From an uncultured Oxalobacteraceae bacterium (GTDB lineage Bacteria; Pseudomonadota; Gammaproteobacteria; Burkholderiales; Burkholderiaceae_D): a stretch of DNA of 46,628 bases. Made by a program: the position numbers and the translations under genes. Below the pieces are notes generated by a model. That model was not told the DNA's origin. It saw only the letters and a program-made list of their open reading frames with translations, and did no database searches. Each line of letters begins with the position of its first letter. The first letter of the stretch is position 1. This document shows, one piece after another, positions 27,548-35,995 of this stretch. The stretch is from positions 1 through 46,628 of the forward strand of contig CAIOYD010000027.1 of NCBI GenBank assembly GCA_903862415.1, read 5' to 3'.

Positions 27548-29431
27548 ATGTTCACCCCATCCACATCAAAACCAGCAACCCCAGCAACCCCAGCAAGCCA
27601 ACCAGTTGTAGTTTCAGATCAAAATGACAAGTTCATTGATTCATTGAAAAATAATGACTTTTCTGGAGTGAGTCAGGCAAAGGCAACGCTGGACAAGATT
27701 TATAAACAATCCGAAAAAATCCCGGATAAACAGCTGGAATTTTTAGAAAACGCGTTGAGCAAAGTAGATTTTCTCACTATCGAATATGCAAAGCACAGTA
27801 CAGTCCCTGAAATGAAAAAAAACCTTACAGACGCTTGCGAGGAAATCAAAAAAAAACTCATAGAACTCAACCCGGAATGGATGCAAGATAACGAAGTAAT
27901 TTTTAAAGGCATATCTAATCAAGAACAGGCAGACCGGCGATTAGATGGTCAGGAGTTGCAACAAATGAAGGGCCTGAAAATAGCTTATTATCAAAATATT
28001 AAAGCAAATTGCCGAGCTCCGATAAAAAATAATCAAATCATTAATGCCGCAGGAGTCAGGTTTAATAGAAAAAATGATAATGTGAGCAATGGAAATTGCG
28101 GTTTGAACGCGGTTTATCAGGCAACAAACCCGCAGGGAACTCAGTTTGATGCGGCTAAGGAAAGAGAGACCCTGGTCAGATGCCAGCAGGCGTATCGCGG
28201 CATAAAAAACGAACAATTAATTGCCAACAGCTTAATGAAAATTTTTAACGGAACTGACCGTTGTAAAAACTATTTCATCCAGAGCATTAAAGCTAAATTG
28301 CAAAACCCTGACGTAAAAAGTCGCGATTTTCTTGAATCACTTCTCGCACGCCTTAATAATTTTGACGGTGTTTCAATTGCAGATTTATGCGATGACAGTG
28401 ATCTGCGGGAATATGTCAGTAGTAATATGGACTTTGAGTTCTCAACTGATTCCGGCAAGGATGGCACTTGGCTGCATTACGGCGACATCCTGCTATTGAT
28501 GCTCAATAAAGGCTATATTCTTCAAAATACCAGTTTGGGAACAGCACAATCCGATGCGAAAGTAGTGCTCGAGTTCCGTCACCTGACCAATGAGTCCACT
28601 GCCTACATCGCCAATAATGCCAGTATGGCTGAAATTAATTCGACAACACTTTCCGGATCACACTGGTTTTGCGTCACCCGGGCTGACACAGCCGCTGCGC
28701 AGCATCCATCCGGGCTTTCAGCGCCCCCAGACAACACTCAAAGACCTGTTCCAACTGCCGATGAACAACCACGCCGACCAGATGCAACGAGAACAACACC
28801 TTTGACTGGCGACTCAATTCGTCCTGCAAAGACCATCCCAACAAATGTGCCGAATGATTCTGATCAACCCGTCTCTGGAAAATCAACCCTTGGCGAATTA
28901 TTTAACGCTCAACCCGTCCCTGAGCGATTCGTATCCACCTCACCGAAAATAAATGTAATTAGTAGGAATTCCGTCCAACCAATTTCCCAAGCTCGTCCAC
29001 CGTCGGTATCTCCAACGATAACAAGCACTGCCGGTGAGGATAAAGAAAATTACAAACAGGACCTGGACCAATTCAATCAATCATTGTCTCAGCCAACTTT
29101 ATTAGACAAAGCTATGGGTATTGTAGATCGCATAAAAAAACCATTCTCACCAGCGCTGTCACTACATATGCCGGCCCAAGAGAAGAGCAAAGCTACAAAA
29201 GAAAACCCAATCCAACATCCATCAACGAATGATAAAGGCAATAGAGCACCTCCAGTTAAGCTCAAAGCCGAGGAGCCCGTACCTGATCACTTAGGAGTCC
29301 CTTTGATGGAAAATTTACAAGGAGAGCTGCAAAAAACAAAACAAAGGAGAACAGACCTCGAAGAACAACAAAGACAACACCAACAAGATTTGGGTAAATT
29401 GCAAAGAGAAATTGATGATCTGGGCCTGTAA
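27548..29431 (+). CDS. effector-like protein with OTU/papain-like cysteine protease signature
   Basis: The 627-residue protein has no signal peptide and a Thr/Pro/Ser-rich start (TPATPASQP). Residues 25-165 are charged and helical. The segment VSNGNCGLNAVYQA (Cys184) resembles the OTU box DGNC(L/F)xxA, with Asn in place of Asp. TWLHYGDILLLMLN at 307-320 mirrors the OTU W-G-x-x-x-x-L-x-x-L helix. GSHWFCVTR (His372) supplies the expected late catalytic His. Residues 380-580 are a Pro/Ser/Thr-rich, probably disordered linker, and 585-627 are a strong coiled coil. A role as deubiquitinase or other protease delivered to a eukaryotic host is plausible but inferred. The gene is AT-rich compared with tkt and aroG, with ribosome site GCGAGG. 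Confidence 0.7.
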   Translation: MFTPSTSKPATPATPASQPVVVSDQNDKFIDSLKNNDFSGVSQAKATLDKIYKQSEKIPDKQLEFLENALSKVDFLTIEYAKHSTVPEMKKNLTDACEEIKKKLIELNPEWMQDNEVIFKGISNQEQADRRLDGQELQQMKGLKIAYYQNIKANCRAPIKNNQIINAAGVRFNRKNDNVSNGNCGLNAVYQATNPQGTQFDAAKERETLVRCQQAYRGIKNEQLIANSLMKIFNGTDRCKNYFIQSIKAKLQNPDVKSRDFLESLLARLNNFDGVSIADLCDDSDLREYVSSNMDFEFSTDSGKDGTWLHYGDILLLMLNKGYILQNTSLGTAQSDAKVVLEFRHLTNESTAYIANNASMAEINSTTLSGSHWFCVTRADTAAAQHPSGLSAPPDNTQRPVPTADEQPRRPDATRTTPLTGDSIRPAKTIPTNVPNDSDQPVSGKSTLGELFNAQPVPERFVSTSPKINVISRNSVQPISQARPPSVSPTITSTAGEDKENYKQDLDQFNQSLSQPTLLDKAMGIVDRIKKPFSPALSLHMPAQEKSKATKENPIQHPSTNDKGNRAPPVKLKAEEPVPDHLGVPLMENLQGELQKTKQRRTDLEEQQRQHQQDLGKLQREIDDLGL

Positions 29432-29559
29432 TTACCCGTAAATAATAATGGCATCTGACGTGACGTCAAAGAAACCCACACCTACAACAGTCTTCGGGGC
29501 GGAAAATATGGGCATAAACGATTGTATAAAAAATCTTTTTAACTGAAGTGCAATTAACA

Positions 29560-29588
29560 AAAAAAGAGCGGCCAGCCGCTCTTTTTTT
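29560..29588. terminator. bidirectional Rho-independent terminator
   Basis: A GC-rich stem GAGCGG/CCGCTC with a short CCAG-type loop is flanked by a run of A on the left and a run of T on the right. It can terminate in both directions. It sits between the convergent OTU-like gene and aroG. Confidence 0.85.
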
Positions 29589-29610
29589 CAAACAATCCAA
29601 CCACCACCCA

Positions 29611-30669
29611 TCAAGCGCGTGCAGCCCGCCGCTGTCTGACGGCTTCAGCCAATCCTTCCAGCGCTCGGACGCTGTCATCCCAGTCGATGCAGCCATCGGT
29701 GACGGACTGGCCGTACACCAGTTCGCGACCGGCGACCAGATCCTGACGACCGGCGACCAGGTTGGATTCAATCATCACGCCAACAATCCGTGCATCACCG
29801 GCGGCAATTTGTCGCGCGATGTCTGCGCAGACCGGAATCTGGTTTTGCGGATTCTTGGAACTGTTGGCATGCGAAGCATCGATCATCAGTTTGGCGGGAA
29901 TACCACCGGCAGCCATTTCCTTGCAGGCCGCCTCGACGCTGACGGCATCGTAATTCGGGGTTTTACCACCGCGTAAAATCACGTGGCAGTCGTCATTGCC
30001 ATTGGTGGACACAATGGCGGAATGGCCGCCCTTGGTGACCGATAAAAAGTGATGCGGTTGAGATGCGGCCTTGATGGCATCGATGGCGATCTTGATGTTG
30101 CCGTCAGTGCCATTTTTAAAACCGACCGGACACGACAGGCCAGACGCCAGTTCACGATGCACTTGCGATTCGGTGGTGCGTGCGCCGATGGCACCCCAGC
30201 TGATCAGGTCGGCAATATACTGCGGGCTGATGACGTCCAGATATTCGGTTCCGGCCGGCAAACCCAGCTCATTAATATTGAGCAGCAGCTCGCGCGCAAT
30301 CCGCAAGCCATCATTGATACGAAAACTGTTATCCATGTAAGGATCGTTGATCAAGCCCTTCCAGCCGACGGTGGTGCGTGGTTTTTCAAAATACACCCGC
30401 ATGACAATTTCCAGCTCACCGGCAAAACGTACCCGTTCTTTAGCCAGACGGGCAGCATATTCCAGTGCGGCACGGGTATCGTGAATAGAACACGGGCCGA
30501 TCACCACCATCACCCGGTCATCTGCACCGTGCAGAATCTGGTGCAGCGCGGTGCGCGCGTGGGCGGCGGTATCGGAAGCGACTTCAGAACAGGCAAATTC
30601 ACGGATCAGGTGGGACGGTGGAACCAGTTCTTTCATTTCGCGGATGCGTAAATCATCGGTGCGCAACAT
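29611..30669 (-). CDS. aroG: 3-deoxy-7-phosphoheptulonate (DAHP) synthase, class I
   Basis: The 352-residue enzyme condenses PEP and erythrose-4-phosphate as the first step of the shikimate pathway. Class I AroF/G/H features are visible: TDDLRIREMKELVPPSHLI, VVIGPCSIHD, the PRTTVGWKGLINDP loop, GFKNGTDGNIKIAIDA and DASHANSSKNP. The start at 30669 follows GGAGAAATT and aligns with E. coli AroG, while an ATG five codons earlier overlaps that ribosome site. The leader carries a Phe-rich peptide and an attenuator, implying control by charged phenylalanine tRNA. Tkt, encoded nearby, makes the erythrose-4-phosphate it uses. Confidence 0.96.
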   Translation of the reverse strand: MLRTDDLRIREMKELVPPSHLIREFACSEVASDTAAHARTALHQILHGADDRVMVVIGPCSIHDTRAALEYAARLAKERVRFAGELEIVMRVYFEKPRTTVGWKGLINDPYMDNSFRINDGLRIARELLLNINELGLPAGTEYLDVISPQYIADLISWGAIGARTTESQVHRELASGLSCPVGFKNGTDGNIKIAIDAIKAASQPHHFLSVTKGGHSAIVSTNGNDDCHVILRGGKTPNYDAVSVEAACKEMAAGGIPAKLMIDASHANSSKNPQNQIPVCADIARQIAAGDARIVGVMIESNLVAGRQDLVAGRELVYGQSVTDGCIDWDDSVRALEGLAEAVRQRRAARA

Positions 30670-30707
30670 AATTTCTCCAGACATACAAGTATTCTAAAAT
30701 CAGGTAT

Positions 30708-30734
30708 AAAAAAACCGCCAGTGCTGGCGGTTTT
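30708..30734 (-). terminator. aroG leader attenuator (Rho-independent terminator)
   Basis: On the minus strand AAAACCGCCA and TGGCGGTTTT form a 10-bp stem with loop GCAC, running into seven consecutive T. It sits 38 bases upstream of the aroG ATG, inside the leader. An upstream hexamer CAGTGC (30750-30755, minus strand) is complementary to GCACTG spanning the loop and 3' arm (30719-30724), offering an alternative antiterminator pairing. Together with the leader peptide this is a complete attenuation layout. Confidence 0.85.
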
Positions 30735-30762
30735 AAGGAATTTGGTGTGGCACTGCGTGCGC

Positions 30763-30828
30763 TTACCTCTGTTCCACCGCCTTTGGGCCGGTAGGGAAAA
30801 AAGTAAAATAAATGAAGGAATGATTCAT
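30763..30828 (-). CDS. Phe-rich leader peptide of aroG
   Basis: A 21-codon open frame begins MNHSFIYFTFFPTG and ends EQR. Four Phe and one Tyr fall within residues 5-11, as in pheL-type leader peptides. The stop is about 28 bases before the terminator stem, the spacing expected if a stalled ribosome decides between antiterminator and terminator. The ribosome site is weak. It is too short to be called by ordinary gene finders. The presence of downstream antiterminator and terminator elements makes a chance frame unlikely. Confidence 0.82.
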   Translation of the reverse strand: MNHSFIYFTFFPTGPKAVEQR

Positions 30829-30996
30829 TTGCGCGGCACTCAGTAAAAATGGGTGAAACGATAATGCATCAATTCACCTGCCTTGGCAAGGCTTTTTGAC
30901 AATTTTTATGACCGTAAAGCGATGTAGCGCAAACTTAGATTTGCAAATCGGCATCCCAGCCAGTAAAGTTAAAGACAATTTAAAGAAAAAATAACC

Positions 30997-31458
30997 ATGA
31001 CCACCCCACTCCACTGGCAATGCAACTCCTTTGAACAACTCTCCGGCGCGCAGCTGTATGCCATTCTGCAGGCGCGCTGTGATGTGTTTATCATGGAACA
31101 ACAATGTATCTATCCCGATGTCGATGGTGCCGATCTGAGTACCCTGCACCTGTCCGCCTGGACAGCAGATGGGCAGCTGGCCGCCTATCTGCGCATTCAT
31201 GCGCCCGGCAGCAACTATCCGGAAGCCTCAATCGGACGGGTGCTGACGACACGCGCTTTTCGGCGGGGCGGTATCGGCCGTCAACTGGTGGCTGAAGGAG
31301 TGCGGCAAATTTATGCCCACTATCCCGGCCACGCTGTCACCATCAGCGCGCAGCTATATCTGCTGGAATTTTACCGTTCGTTTGGTTTTGTCAGTGTGGA
31401 TCAGCAGTATCTGGAAGACGGCATTCCCCACATTCAGATGTGCTTACCTGCACCTTAA
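30997..31458 (+). CDS. elaA: GNAT-family acetyltransferase ElaA
   Basis: The 153-residue protein matches the ElaA subgroup of GNATs. LHWQCNSFEQLSGAQLYAIL and LQARCDVFIMEQQCIYPDVD open the fold. GRVLTTRAFRRGGIGRQL holds the acetyl-CoA loop (RRGGIG), and EFYRSFGFVSVDQQYLEDGI with PHIQM closes it, as in E. coli ElaA. Its substrate is unknown. It is divergent from aroG across the leader region and is followed 13 bases later by a small lipoprotein gene. Confidence 0.92.
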   Translation: MTTPLHWQCNSFEQLSGAQLYAILQARCDVFIMEQQCIYPDVDGADLSTLHLSAWTADGQLAAYLRIHAPGSNYPEASIGRVLTTRAFRRGGIGRQLVAEGVRQIYAHYPGHAVTISAQLYLLEFYRSFGFVSVDQQYLEDGIPHIQMCLPAP

Positions 31459-31471
31459 AAGGAGTTCTTTC

Positions 31472-31738
31472 ATGAAAACCGTACTACTCGCCGCACTGAC
31501 TCTGGCCACCTGCGGCTGTTCGATGATTTCCGGGTTGTCCAATTCGTGCGTGGAAAACAAGGCCGATAACAGTAAAATCTGCACTATTATCGACACTAAT
31601 CAAAACATTACCACCCGCAGCATCGAGAAAGACCGCAAACTGTTTATCTCCACCTGCAGCAACGGTTATTGCAGCGAATTTAAAGAGATCAATCCGGGCA
31701 GTCATCTGCCACCAGCCGAAATCACTGCCCCGAAATAA
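31472..31738 (+). CDS. small cysteine-containing lipoprotein or secreted protein
   Basis: The 88-residue protein starts MKTVLLAALTLATCGCSMIS, a short signal sequence with Cys14 and Cys16 near the likely cleavage point. A lipoprotein is likely, although the lipobox is not ideal. The mature part has four further Cys (at about 26, 37, 61 and 66) that could form disulfides. AAGGAG stands eight bases before the ATG. No family is recognised. It is 13 bases after elaA, and its end overlaps the convergent msrA by 17 bases. Confidence 0.7.
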   Translation: MKTVLLAALTLATCGCSMISGLSNSCVENKADNSKICTIIDTNQNITTRSIEKDRKLFISTCSNGYCSEFKEINPGSHLPPAEITAPK

Positions 31739-32240
31739 ACAGCTTGCGGAATTTAGCGACTTTGGGAGCCACCACAAAGGCGCAATAGCCCTGTTCCGGA
31801 TGTTGGCGATAATAATTTTGATGGTAGGCTTCGGCTGGATAAAACACCGGCGCAGGTGATAATTCCGTCACCAGCGGCGCATCCCAGACGCTGGCCATTT
31901 CGGCAATCACCTGACGGGCAATCTCTTGCTGTTGCGCGTCATGATAAAACACCACCGAACGGTATTGCGTGCCCACGTCGTTACCCTGACGATTGAGCGT
32001 GGTCGGGTCGTGCAGCGTGAAAAAAATTTCCAGAATTTTACGATAACTGACCACCGCCGGATCAAACGTCAGCTGCACCACTTCTGCATGCCCGCTGGCG
32101 CCGGAACACACCTGTTCATACGTCGGATTGGGCGCTGCGCCACCGGCATAACCAGAAATGCACCGGCTGATGCCGTTTAACTCCTGAAACACGGCTTCGG
32201 TGCACCAGAAGCAGCCACCACCTATGGTTGCGATTGTCAT
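31722..32240 (-). CDS. msrA: peptide methionine-S-sulfoxide reductase A
   Basis: The 172-residue repair enzyme reduces the S-epimer of methionine sulfoxide. The active site is GGGCFWCTEAVF (Cys10). GYAGGAAPNPTYEQVCSGASGHAEVVQ is the second block, given here only in outline, and YRSVVFYH and AEAYHQNYY follow as usual. Length is normal for the family. It is convergent with the small lipoprotein gene and lies 26 bases downstream of moaC on the same strand. Confidence 0.96.
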   Translation of the reverse strand: MTIATIGGGCFWCTEAVFQELNGISRCISGYAGGAAPNPTYEQVCSGASGHAEVVQLTFDPAVVSYRKILEIFFTLHDPTTLNRQGNDVGTQYRSVVFYHDAQQQEIARQVIAEMASVWDAPLVTELSPAPVFYPAEAYHQNYYRQHPEQGYCAFVVAPKVAKFRKLFISGQ

Positions 32241-32266
32241 ATAAATCCTGTCTGCTTAAGTTTACA

Positions 32267-32770
32267 TTACCCGCCCGCAAGCCAGTCGCCGGACTTGCCA
32301 CCCTGCTTTTCCAGCACCTTAATCTCCGACATCACCATACCACGATCCACGGCTTTGCACATGTCGTAGATGGTCAGCAGACCGATTTGTACGGCGGTTA
32401 AGGCTTCCATTTCAACTCCGGTGGGGCCGATGGTTTCGACCTGGGCAATGCATAGTACGCTGTCGGCGGCGAGCTCAAAATCGACCGTCACACGGGTAAT
32501 GGCCAGCGGATGGCATAGCGGAATGAGCTCACTGGTGCGTTTGGCAGCCATGATGGCGGCGATTTTGGCCACGCCCAGCACGTCACCTTTTTTGGCGTTG
32601 CCGCTGGCAATGAGTGCATACGTGGCTGGCTGCATCACTATCCGGCCGCTGGCACGGGCGATGCGATGGGTGACAGCCTTGTGGCCGACATCGACCATAT
32701 GCGCCTGACCATGGGCATCAAAATGGCTCAGTTGTGCCGCCTCAGGCGCAGTGTTTTTTTTGCTCGGCAT
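32267..32770 (-). CDS. moaC: cyclic pyranopterin monophosphate synthase MoaC
   Basis: The 167-residue enzyme makes cyclic pyranopterin monophosphate, with MoaA, in molybdenum cofactor synthesis. [15 protein letters not shown] and [14 protein letters not shown] with [12 protein letters not shown] are diagnostic. The ATG at 32770 is preferred to a GTG at 32785 because a GTGAG ribosome-like site precedes it. The other pathway gene here, mog, is 26 kb away. Only 47 bases separate it from the divergent protease gene. Confidence 0.94.
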   Translation of the reverse strand: MPSKKNTAPEAAQLSHFDAHGQAHMVDVGHKAVTHRIARASGRIVMQPATYALIASGNAKKGDVLGVAKIAAIMAAKRTSELIPLCHPLAITRVTVDFELAADSVLCIAQVETIGPTGVEMEALTAVQIGLLTIYDMCKAVDRGMVMSEIKVLEKQGGKSGDWLAGG

Positions 32771-32817
32771 AATCGGATAACTCACATAGAAAATAACTTG
32801 CAGGGTATCATAGCCGG

Positions 32818-34353
32818 ATGAAAATTACCGCTCTCGCCCTGGCCTTTATTCTATTCACTTCCAGCTGTCTGCTCCCGGGGTGCGCCTATGCCCAGAACCT
32901 GCCTGCTCTGGGCGACACCGGACGGGAAGATCTGTCACCGGCCATGGAGCGCAAGCTGGGTGAAGAAATCATGATCGGCATCCGCAATGACCGCGATTAT
33001 ATTGATGACGCGGTGTGTGCCGAATATCTCAACGATTTTGGTGCCCGGTTGCTGGAACATCATCAGGAAGCGCGCGGCGATGCGAATTACGATTTCTATT
33101 TTTTTGCGGTGCGCGACACCAACCTGAATGCCTTTGCCCTGCCCGGCGGTTTTATCGGCGTGCATTCTGCCCTGATTTTGGCCGCACAGACCGAATCGGA
33201 ATTGGCTTCGGTCCTGGCGCATGAAATCGGTCACGTGGCCCAGCGTCACATCGCCCGTATGATCGGCAGTCAAAAACAGGATGCACTGATTCCGATTGCC
33301 GCCATGATTTTAGCCGCGCTGCTGATGCGCTCCAACCCAGATGCCGCCATGGCCATGGCTATCGGCGGTGAAGGTTTTATGGTGCAGCGACAACTCGATT
33401 TCAGCCAGAATGCCGAACGCGAAGCAGATCGGGTCGGCTTGCAGATTTTACGCGATGGCGGTTTTGATCCTTCCGGGATGGTGGCTTTTTTTGCCCGCAT
33501 GCAAACCAGTTCGCGCGGCTATTCTGACAATATGCCGGCTTTTTTGCGCACCCATCCGCTGACCTCGGAACGGATTGCCGACATTCAGTCACGGATACAA
33601 TCAGAGACGTTTAAAAAACATGATGACAGTCCGGAATACCAGTTATTTCGCGCCCGCATCCGCGTACTGCAAGATACCTCCACTCAGGGACTGCTCGATA
33701 CCCAAGCCTATTTCAACGATCAGCTCACGCGGGCTGCCTCTTTAAAAACCCACGATGTGGCGGCAAGCTATGGTCTGGCGTTTGTCGCTTATCAGAACAA
33801 ACAGCTGGCATCAGCACAATCCCTGCTAGATCAGGCGCGCAAACAGGCGGGCTTCGCCAGTGTGTTTTTCACCAATCTGCAACTGTCAATTGTACTCAGC
33901 GGGAATCAACCACAGGTGGCTCTTGATGCTGCCCGGGCGGCCATCGGGGAATATCCCACTTCGCACGGTATCGGCAATCAATATGCTGATGCGCTGATCG
34001 CCAACCATCAAACGCAACAGGCCATCACGTATTTGCGCGACCAGACGTTAATGTATCGCAAGGATTTTGGTTTGCAGCTGGAGTTAGCCAAAGCTTATGC
34101 TGCCGCCGGCAACGAAGCTCTGCAGCATTTGGCACTGGCCGAAGCACTGGCACTGACGGGGGCAATTTCTCCGGCTCTGGACCAGTTAAGCATTGCGCGT
34201 CGCTCACCCGATGGTAGTTTTTATGACCACGCCATGATAGACGCGCTCGAACGCGACCTGAAAGAACGCTTCAAGGAAGAGCTGGAAGAACAGCTGAGAA
34301 AAGAAAAAGAGAAAGAAAAAGAGAAAGAACAGGAAAAAAATAAAAACCGGTAG
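32818..34353 (+). CDS. BepA-like M48 metalloprotease with TPR region
   Basis: The 511-residue exported protein has a signal sequence with a possible lipobox LPGC (Cys22) or signal peptidase I site after AYA. The zinc protease motif is [12 protein letters not shown] (His135, Glu136, His139), with Glu202 in AEREADRVG as third ligand. The C-terminal half (about 270-470) is helical repeat, TPR-like, as in BepA, which degrades or assists stalled outer-membrane proteins such as LptD. The last 35 residues are a highly charged E/K run ending [15 protein letters not shown], encoded by a purine-only hexamer-like repeat. It is divergent from moaC. Confidence 0.9.
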   Translation: MKITALALAFILFTSSCLLPGCAYAQNLPALGDTGREDLSPAMERKLGEEIMIGIRNDRDYIDDAVCAEYLNDFGARLLEHHQEARGDANYDFYFFAVRDTNLNAFALPGGFIGVHSALILAAQTESELASVLAHEIGHVAQRHIARMIGSQKQDALIPIAAMILAALLMRSNPDAAMAMAIGGEGFMVQRQLDFSQNAEREADRVGLQILRDGGFDPSGMVAFFARMQTSSRGYSDNMPAFLRTHPLTSERIADIQSRIQSETFKKHDDSPEYQLFRARIRVLQDTSTQGLLDTQAYFNDQLTRAASLKTHDVAASYGLAFVAYQNKQLASAQSLLDQARKQAGFASVFFTNLQLSIVLSGNQPQVALDAARAAIGEYPTSHGIGNQYADALIANHQTQQAITYLRDQTLMYRKDFGLQLELAKAYAAAGNEALQHLALAEALALTGAISPALDQLSIARRSPDGSFYDHAMIDALERDLKERFKEELEEQLRKEKEKEKEKEQEKNKNR

Positions 34354-34359
34354 GGTGTC

Positions 34360-34486
34360 ACGCCGCAGACGTAATACACCACTAACCGTGAATCCACCAA
34401 TGCCTGTGATTCTGGCACAGGTGTATTACTACTGGCACAGGTGTATTACGCTACGCTAATACACCCTACTACTAATACACCATACT
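34360..34486. repeat. intergenic TAATACACC-type repeat cluster
   Basis: CTGGCACAGGTGTATTAC is directly repeated at 34412-34429 and 34432-34449. The second copy runs into an inverted repeat GTGTATTA..TAATACAC (34441-34464) around CGCTACGC. Further TAATACACC copies lie at about 34371 and 34474. This resembles dispersed palindromic intergenic repeats, and its tail runs into the 3' end of the next gene. Confidence 0.7.
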
Positions 34487-35038
34487 AGTCAACGCCGCCA
34501 GCGTAGTCGGCCGCACGGTAATCTGGCGGTTGTGGAAAGTAAAACTCAAACCCTCCTGCGGCTGTTCCAGCCAAGCCAGTAACTGCTCATCACTGGCCCG
34601 CTGCGCATGCAACTGCATAGATTCATACGCCTGCGCCAGATCACGATCATCGATTTGCGCCAACAGACTACCACTTTGCAGCACCAGATTACCGGACTCC
34701 ATCATCCAGACAACATCGCAACTGTCGAGCGTAACACCGGTATGCAGCACCCAGCCATCCTGGCCATCGGCGCGCGCGATATACGGAGTGGCCTGTAATT
34801 CCACGTACACCCGCTGCGGCCCATTTTGAAAAAAATAGCGCCCCTCCAGATCGGCCTGATAGTTGCGGTTGATGAAGCCGCACAGAGCCGCGTTGGTGAT
34901 TTTATCGCCCAATAAGTTGAGCTCCTGAGCATGCTGATCGCGCATGCGCCAGACACCACGGGCATCCAGACCCAGCCAGCCGTAGCAGTGCGGCACGTTC
35001 GGCCATTTCGCCAGCGCCAGTTGTACCTGTTTATCCAT
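34472..35038 (-). CDS. conserved hypothetical protein, DUF2946-like
   Basis: The 188-residue soluble protein is of a type common next to YheT-like hydrolases in betaproteobacteria. It has KWPNVPHCYGWLGLDARGVW near the N terminus, GFINRNYQADLEGRYFFQNG, and QRVYVELQATPYIAR. I believe these are annotated as DUF2946, and the family name is from memory. Function is unknown. It overlaps the upstream hydrolase gene by eight bases, so the two are translationally coupled. Its 3' end incorporates part of the TAATACACC repeat, which may have changed its last residues. Confidence 0.8.
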   Translation of the reverse strand: MDKQVQLALAKWPNVPHCYGWLGLDARGVWRMRDQHAQELNLLGDKITNAALCGFINRNYQADLEGRYFFQNGPQRVYVELQATPYIARADGQDGWVLHTGVTLDSCDVVWMMESGNLVLQSGSLLAQIDDRDLAQAYESMQLHAQRASDEQLLAWLEQPQEGLSFTFHNRQITVRPTTLAALTSMVY

Positions 35039-35990
35039 GAGGGAGTGTCTGACTCAAAAAATGCAGCAGACGTTTGGGCAGCCAGGTGTTATTGGCCGGA
35101 AAACCTGTTCCGGCAAACCCTACATGTCCACCCTGTGGCGGATAGTCGAGCGTGACTTGAGCGGAAGCCGACTGTGGCAAATAACGTCCCGGCAAAAACG
35201 GGTCATTGCGTGCATTGAGGACCAGCGTAGGCAAAGTAATGTCGGCCAGAATATGTTTGGCGCTGGCGCGGTGCCAGTAATCTTCGGTGCTTTGATAGCC
35301 GTGCAGCGGTGCGGTGACGACATTATCGAATTCGTACAGATTGTTGGCGGCCAGCATTTTATTGCGATCAAACAGACCCGGATGCTGGGTGAGTTTGGCC
35401 AGGCATTTGGGTTTTAAGGTGCGCAAAAATACTGAGGTATATATCCGGTTAAAGCCGCTGCCCAAAGCAGCACCTCCCTGGGCCAGATCGAGTGGCGCCG
35501 ACACCGCGCAGGCGGCACGAATAAAATTAGCTTGCTGCTGGCTTTCTCCCAGCCAGCGCAACAAGGCATTGCCGCCGAGCGAAACCCCACAGGCAAACAG
35601 GATACGATTGCCCTGCTGCTGATGCAGGCGTCGCAGTATCCAGTCGATTTCTGCCGAATCACCCGAATGATAAAAGCGCGGTGCCAGATTGAGCTCACCA
35701 GAGCAACCACGAAAATGCACCACCACTCCACCCCAGCCACGGCTGCGGACTTCAGCCATCAGGGCACGTGCATAATGGCTGTCGGAATTACCTTCGAGTC
35801 CATGGAACAGCACCACGAACGGGGTGGAAGCATCACCATCGACAAAATCGAGATCGATAAAATCATCATCCGGTGTGGTCCAGCGTTCCCGCCGGTAACT
35901 GACCCGGGGCGAGCCGAGCAGCTTGGCGGGGATAATGGTCTGAAAATGGCCGTTAGGCATCCAGATGGGGGAGAAATAGCTGACAGGCAT
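35031..35990 (-). CDS. YheT-type alpha/beta hydrolase
   Basis: The 319-residue hydrolase is of the YheT/ABHD family (UPF0017). WMPNGHFQTIIPAKL at the N terminus and FVVLFHGLEGNSDSHYARAL provide the oxyanion region. VVHFRGCSGELN and the nucleophile elbow CGVSLGGNAL (Ser137) are intact. NARNDPFLPG carries the acid and GGHVGF the catalytic His. The substrate is unknown; esterase activity on lipids is likely for the family. It lies five bases from the NTF2-like gene upstream and overlaps the next gene, forming an operon. Confidence 0.93.
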   Translation of the reverse strand: MPVSYFSPIWMPNGHFQTIIPAKLLGSPRVSYRRERWTTPDDDFIDLDFVDGDASTPFVVLFHGLEGNSDSHYARALMAEVRSRGWGGVVVHFRGCSGELNLAPRFYHSGDSAEIDWILRRLHQQQGNRILFACGVSLGGNALLRWLGESQQQANFIRAACAVSAPLDLAQGGAALGSGFNRIYTSVFLRTLKPKCLAKLTQHPGLFDRNKMLAANNLYEFDNVVTAPLHGYQSTEDYWHRASAKHILADITLPTLVLNARNDPFLPGRYLPQSASAQVTLDYPPQGGHVGFAGTGFPANNTWLPKRLLHFLSQTLPHG

Positions 35991-35995
35991 AGGGA

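Noticed and set aside
30880-30892. GCCTTG/CAAGGC hairpin with TTTTT, plus orientation
   Set aside because: The stem is short with an almost absent loop, and no plus-strand gene lies upstream within the region to terminate.
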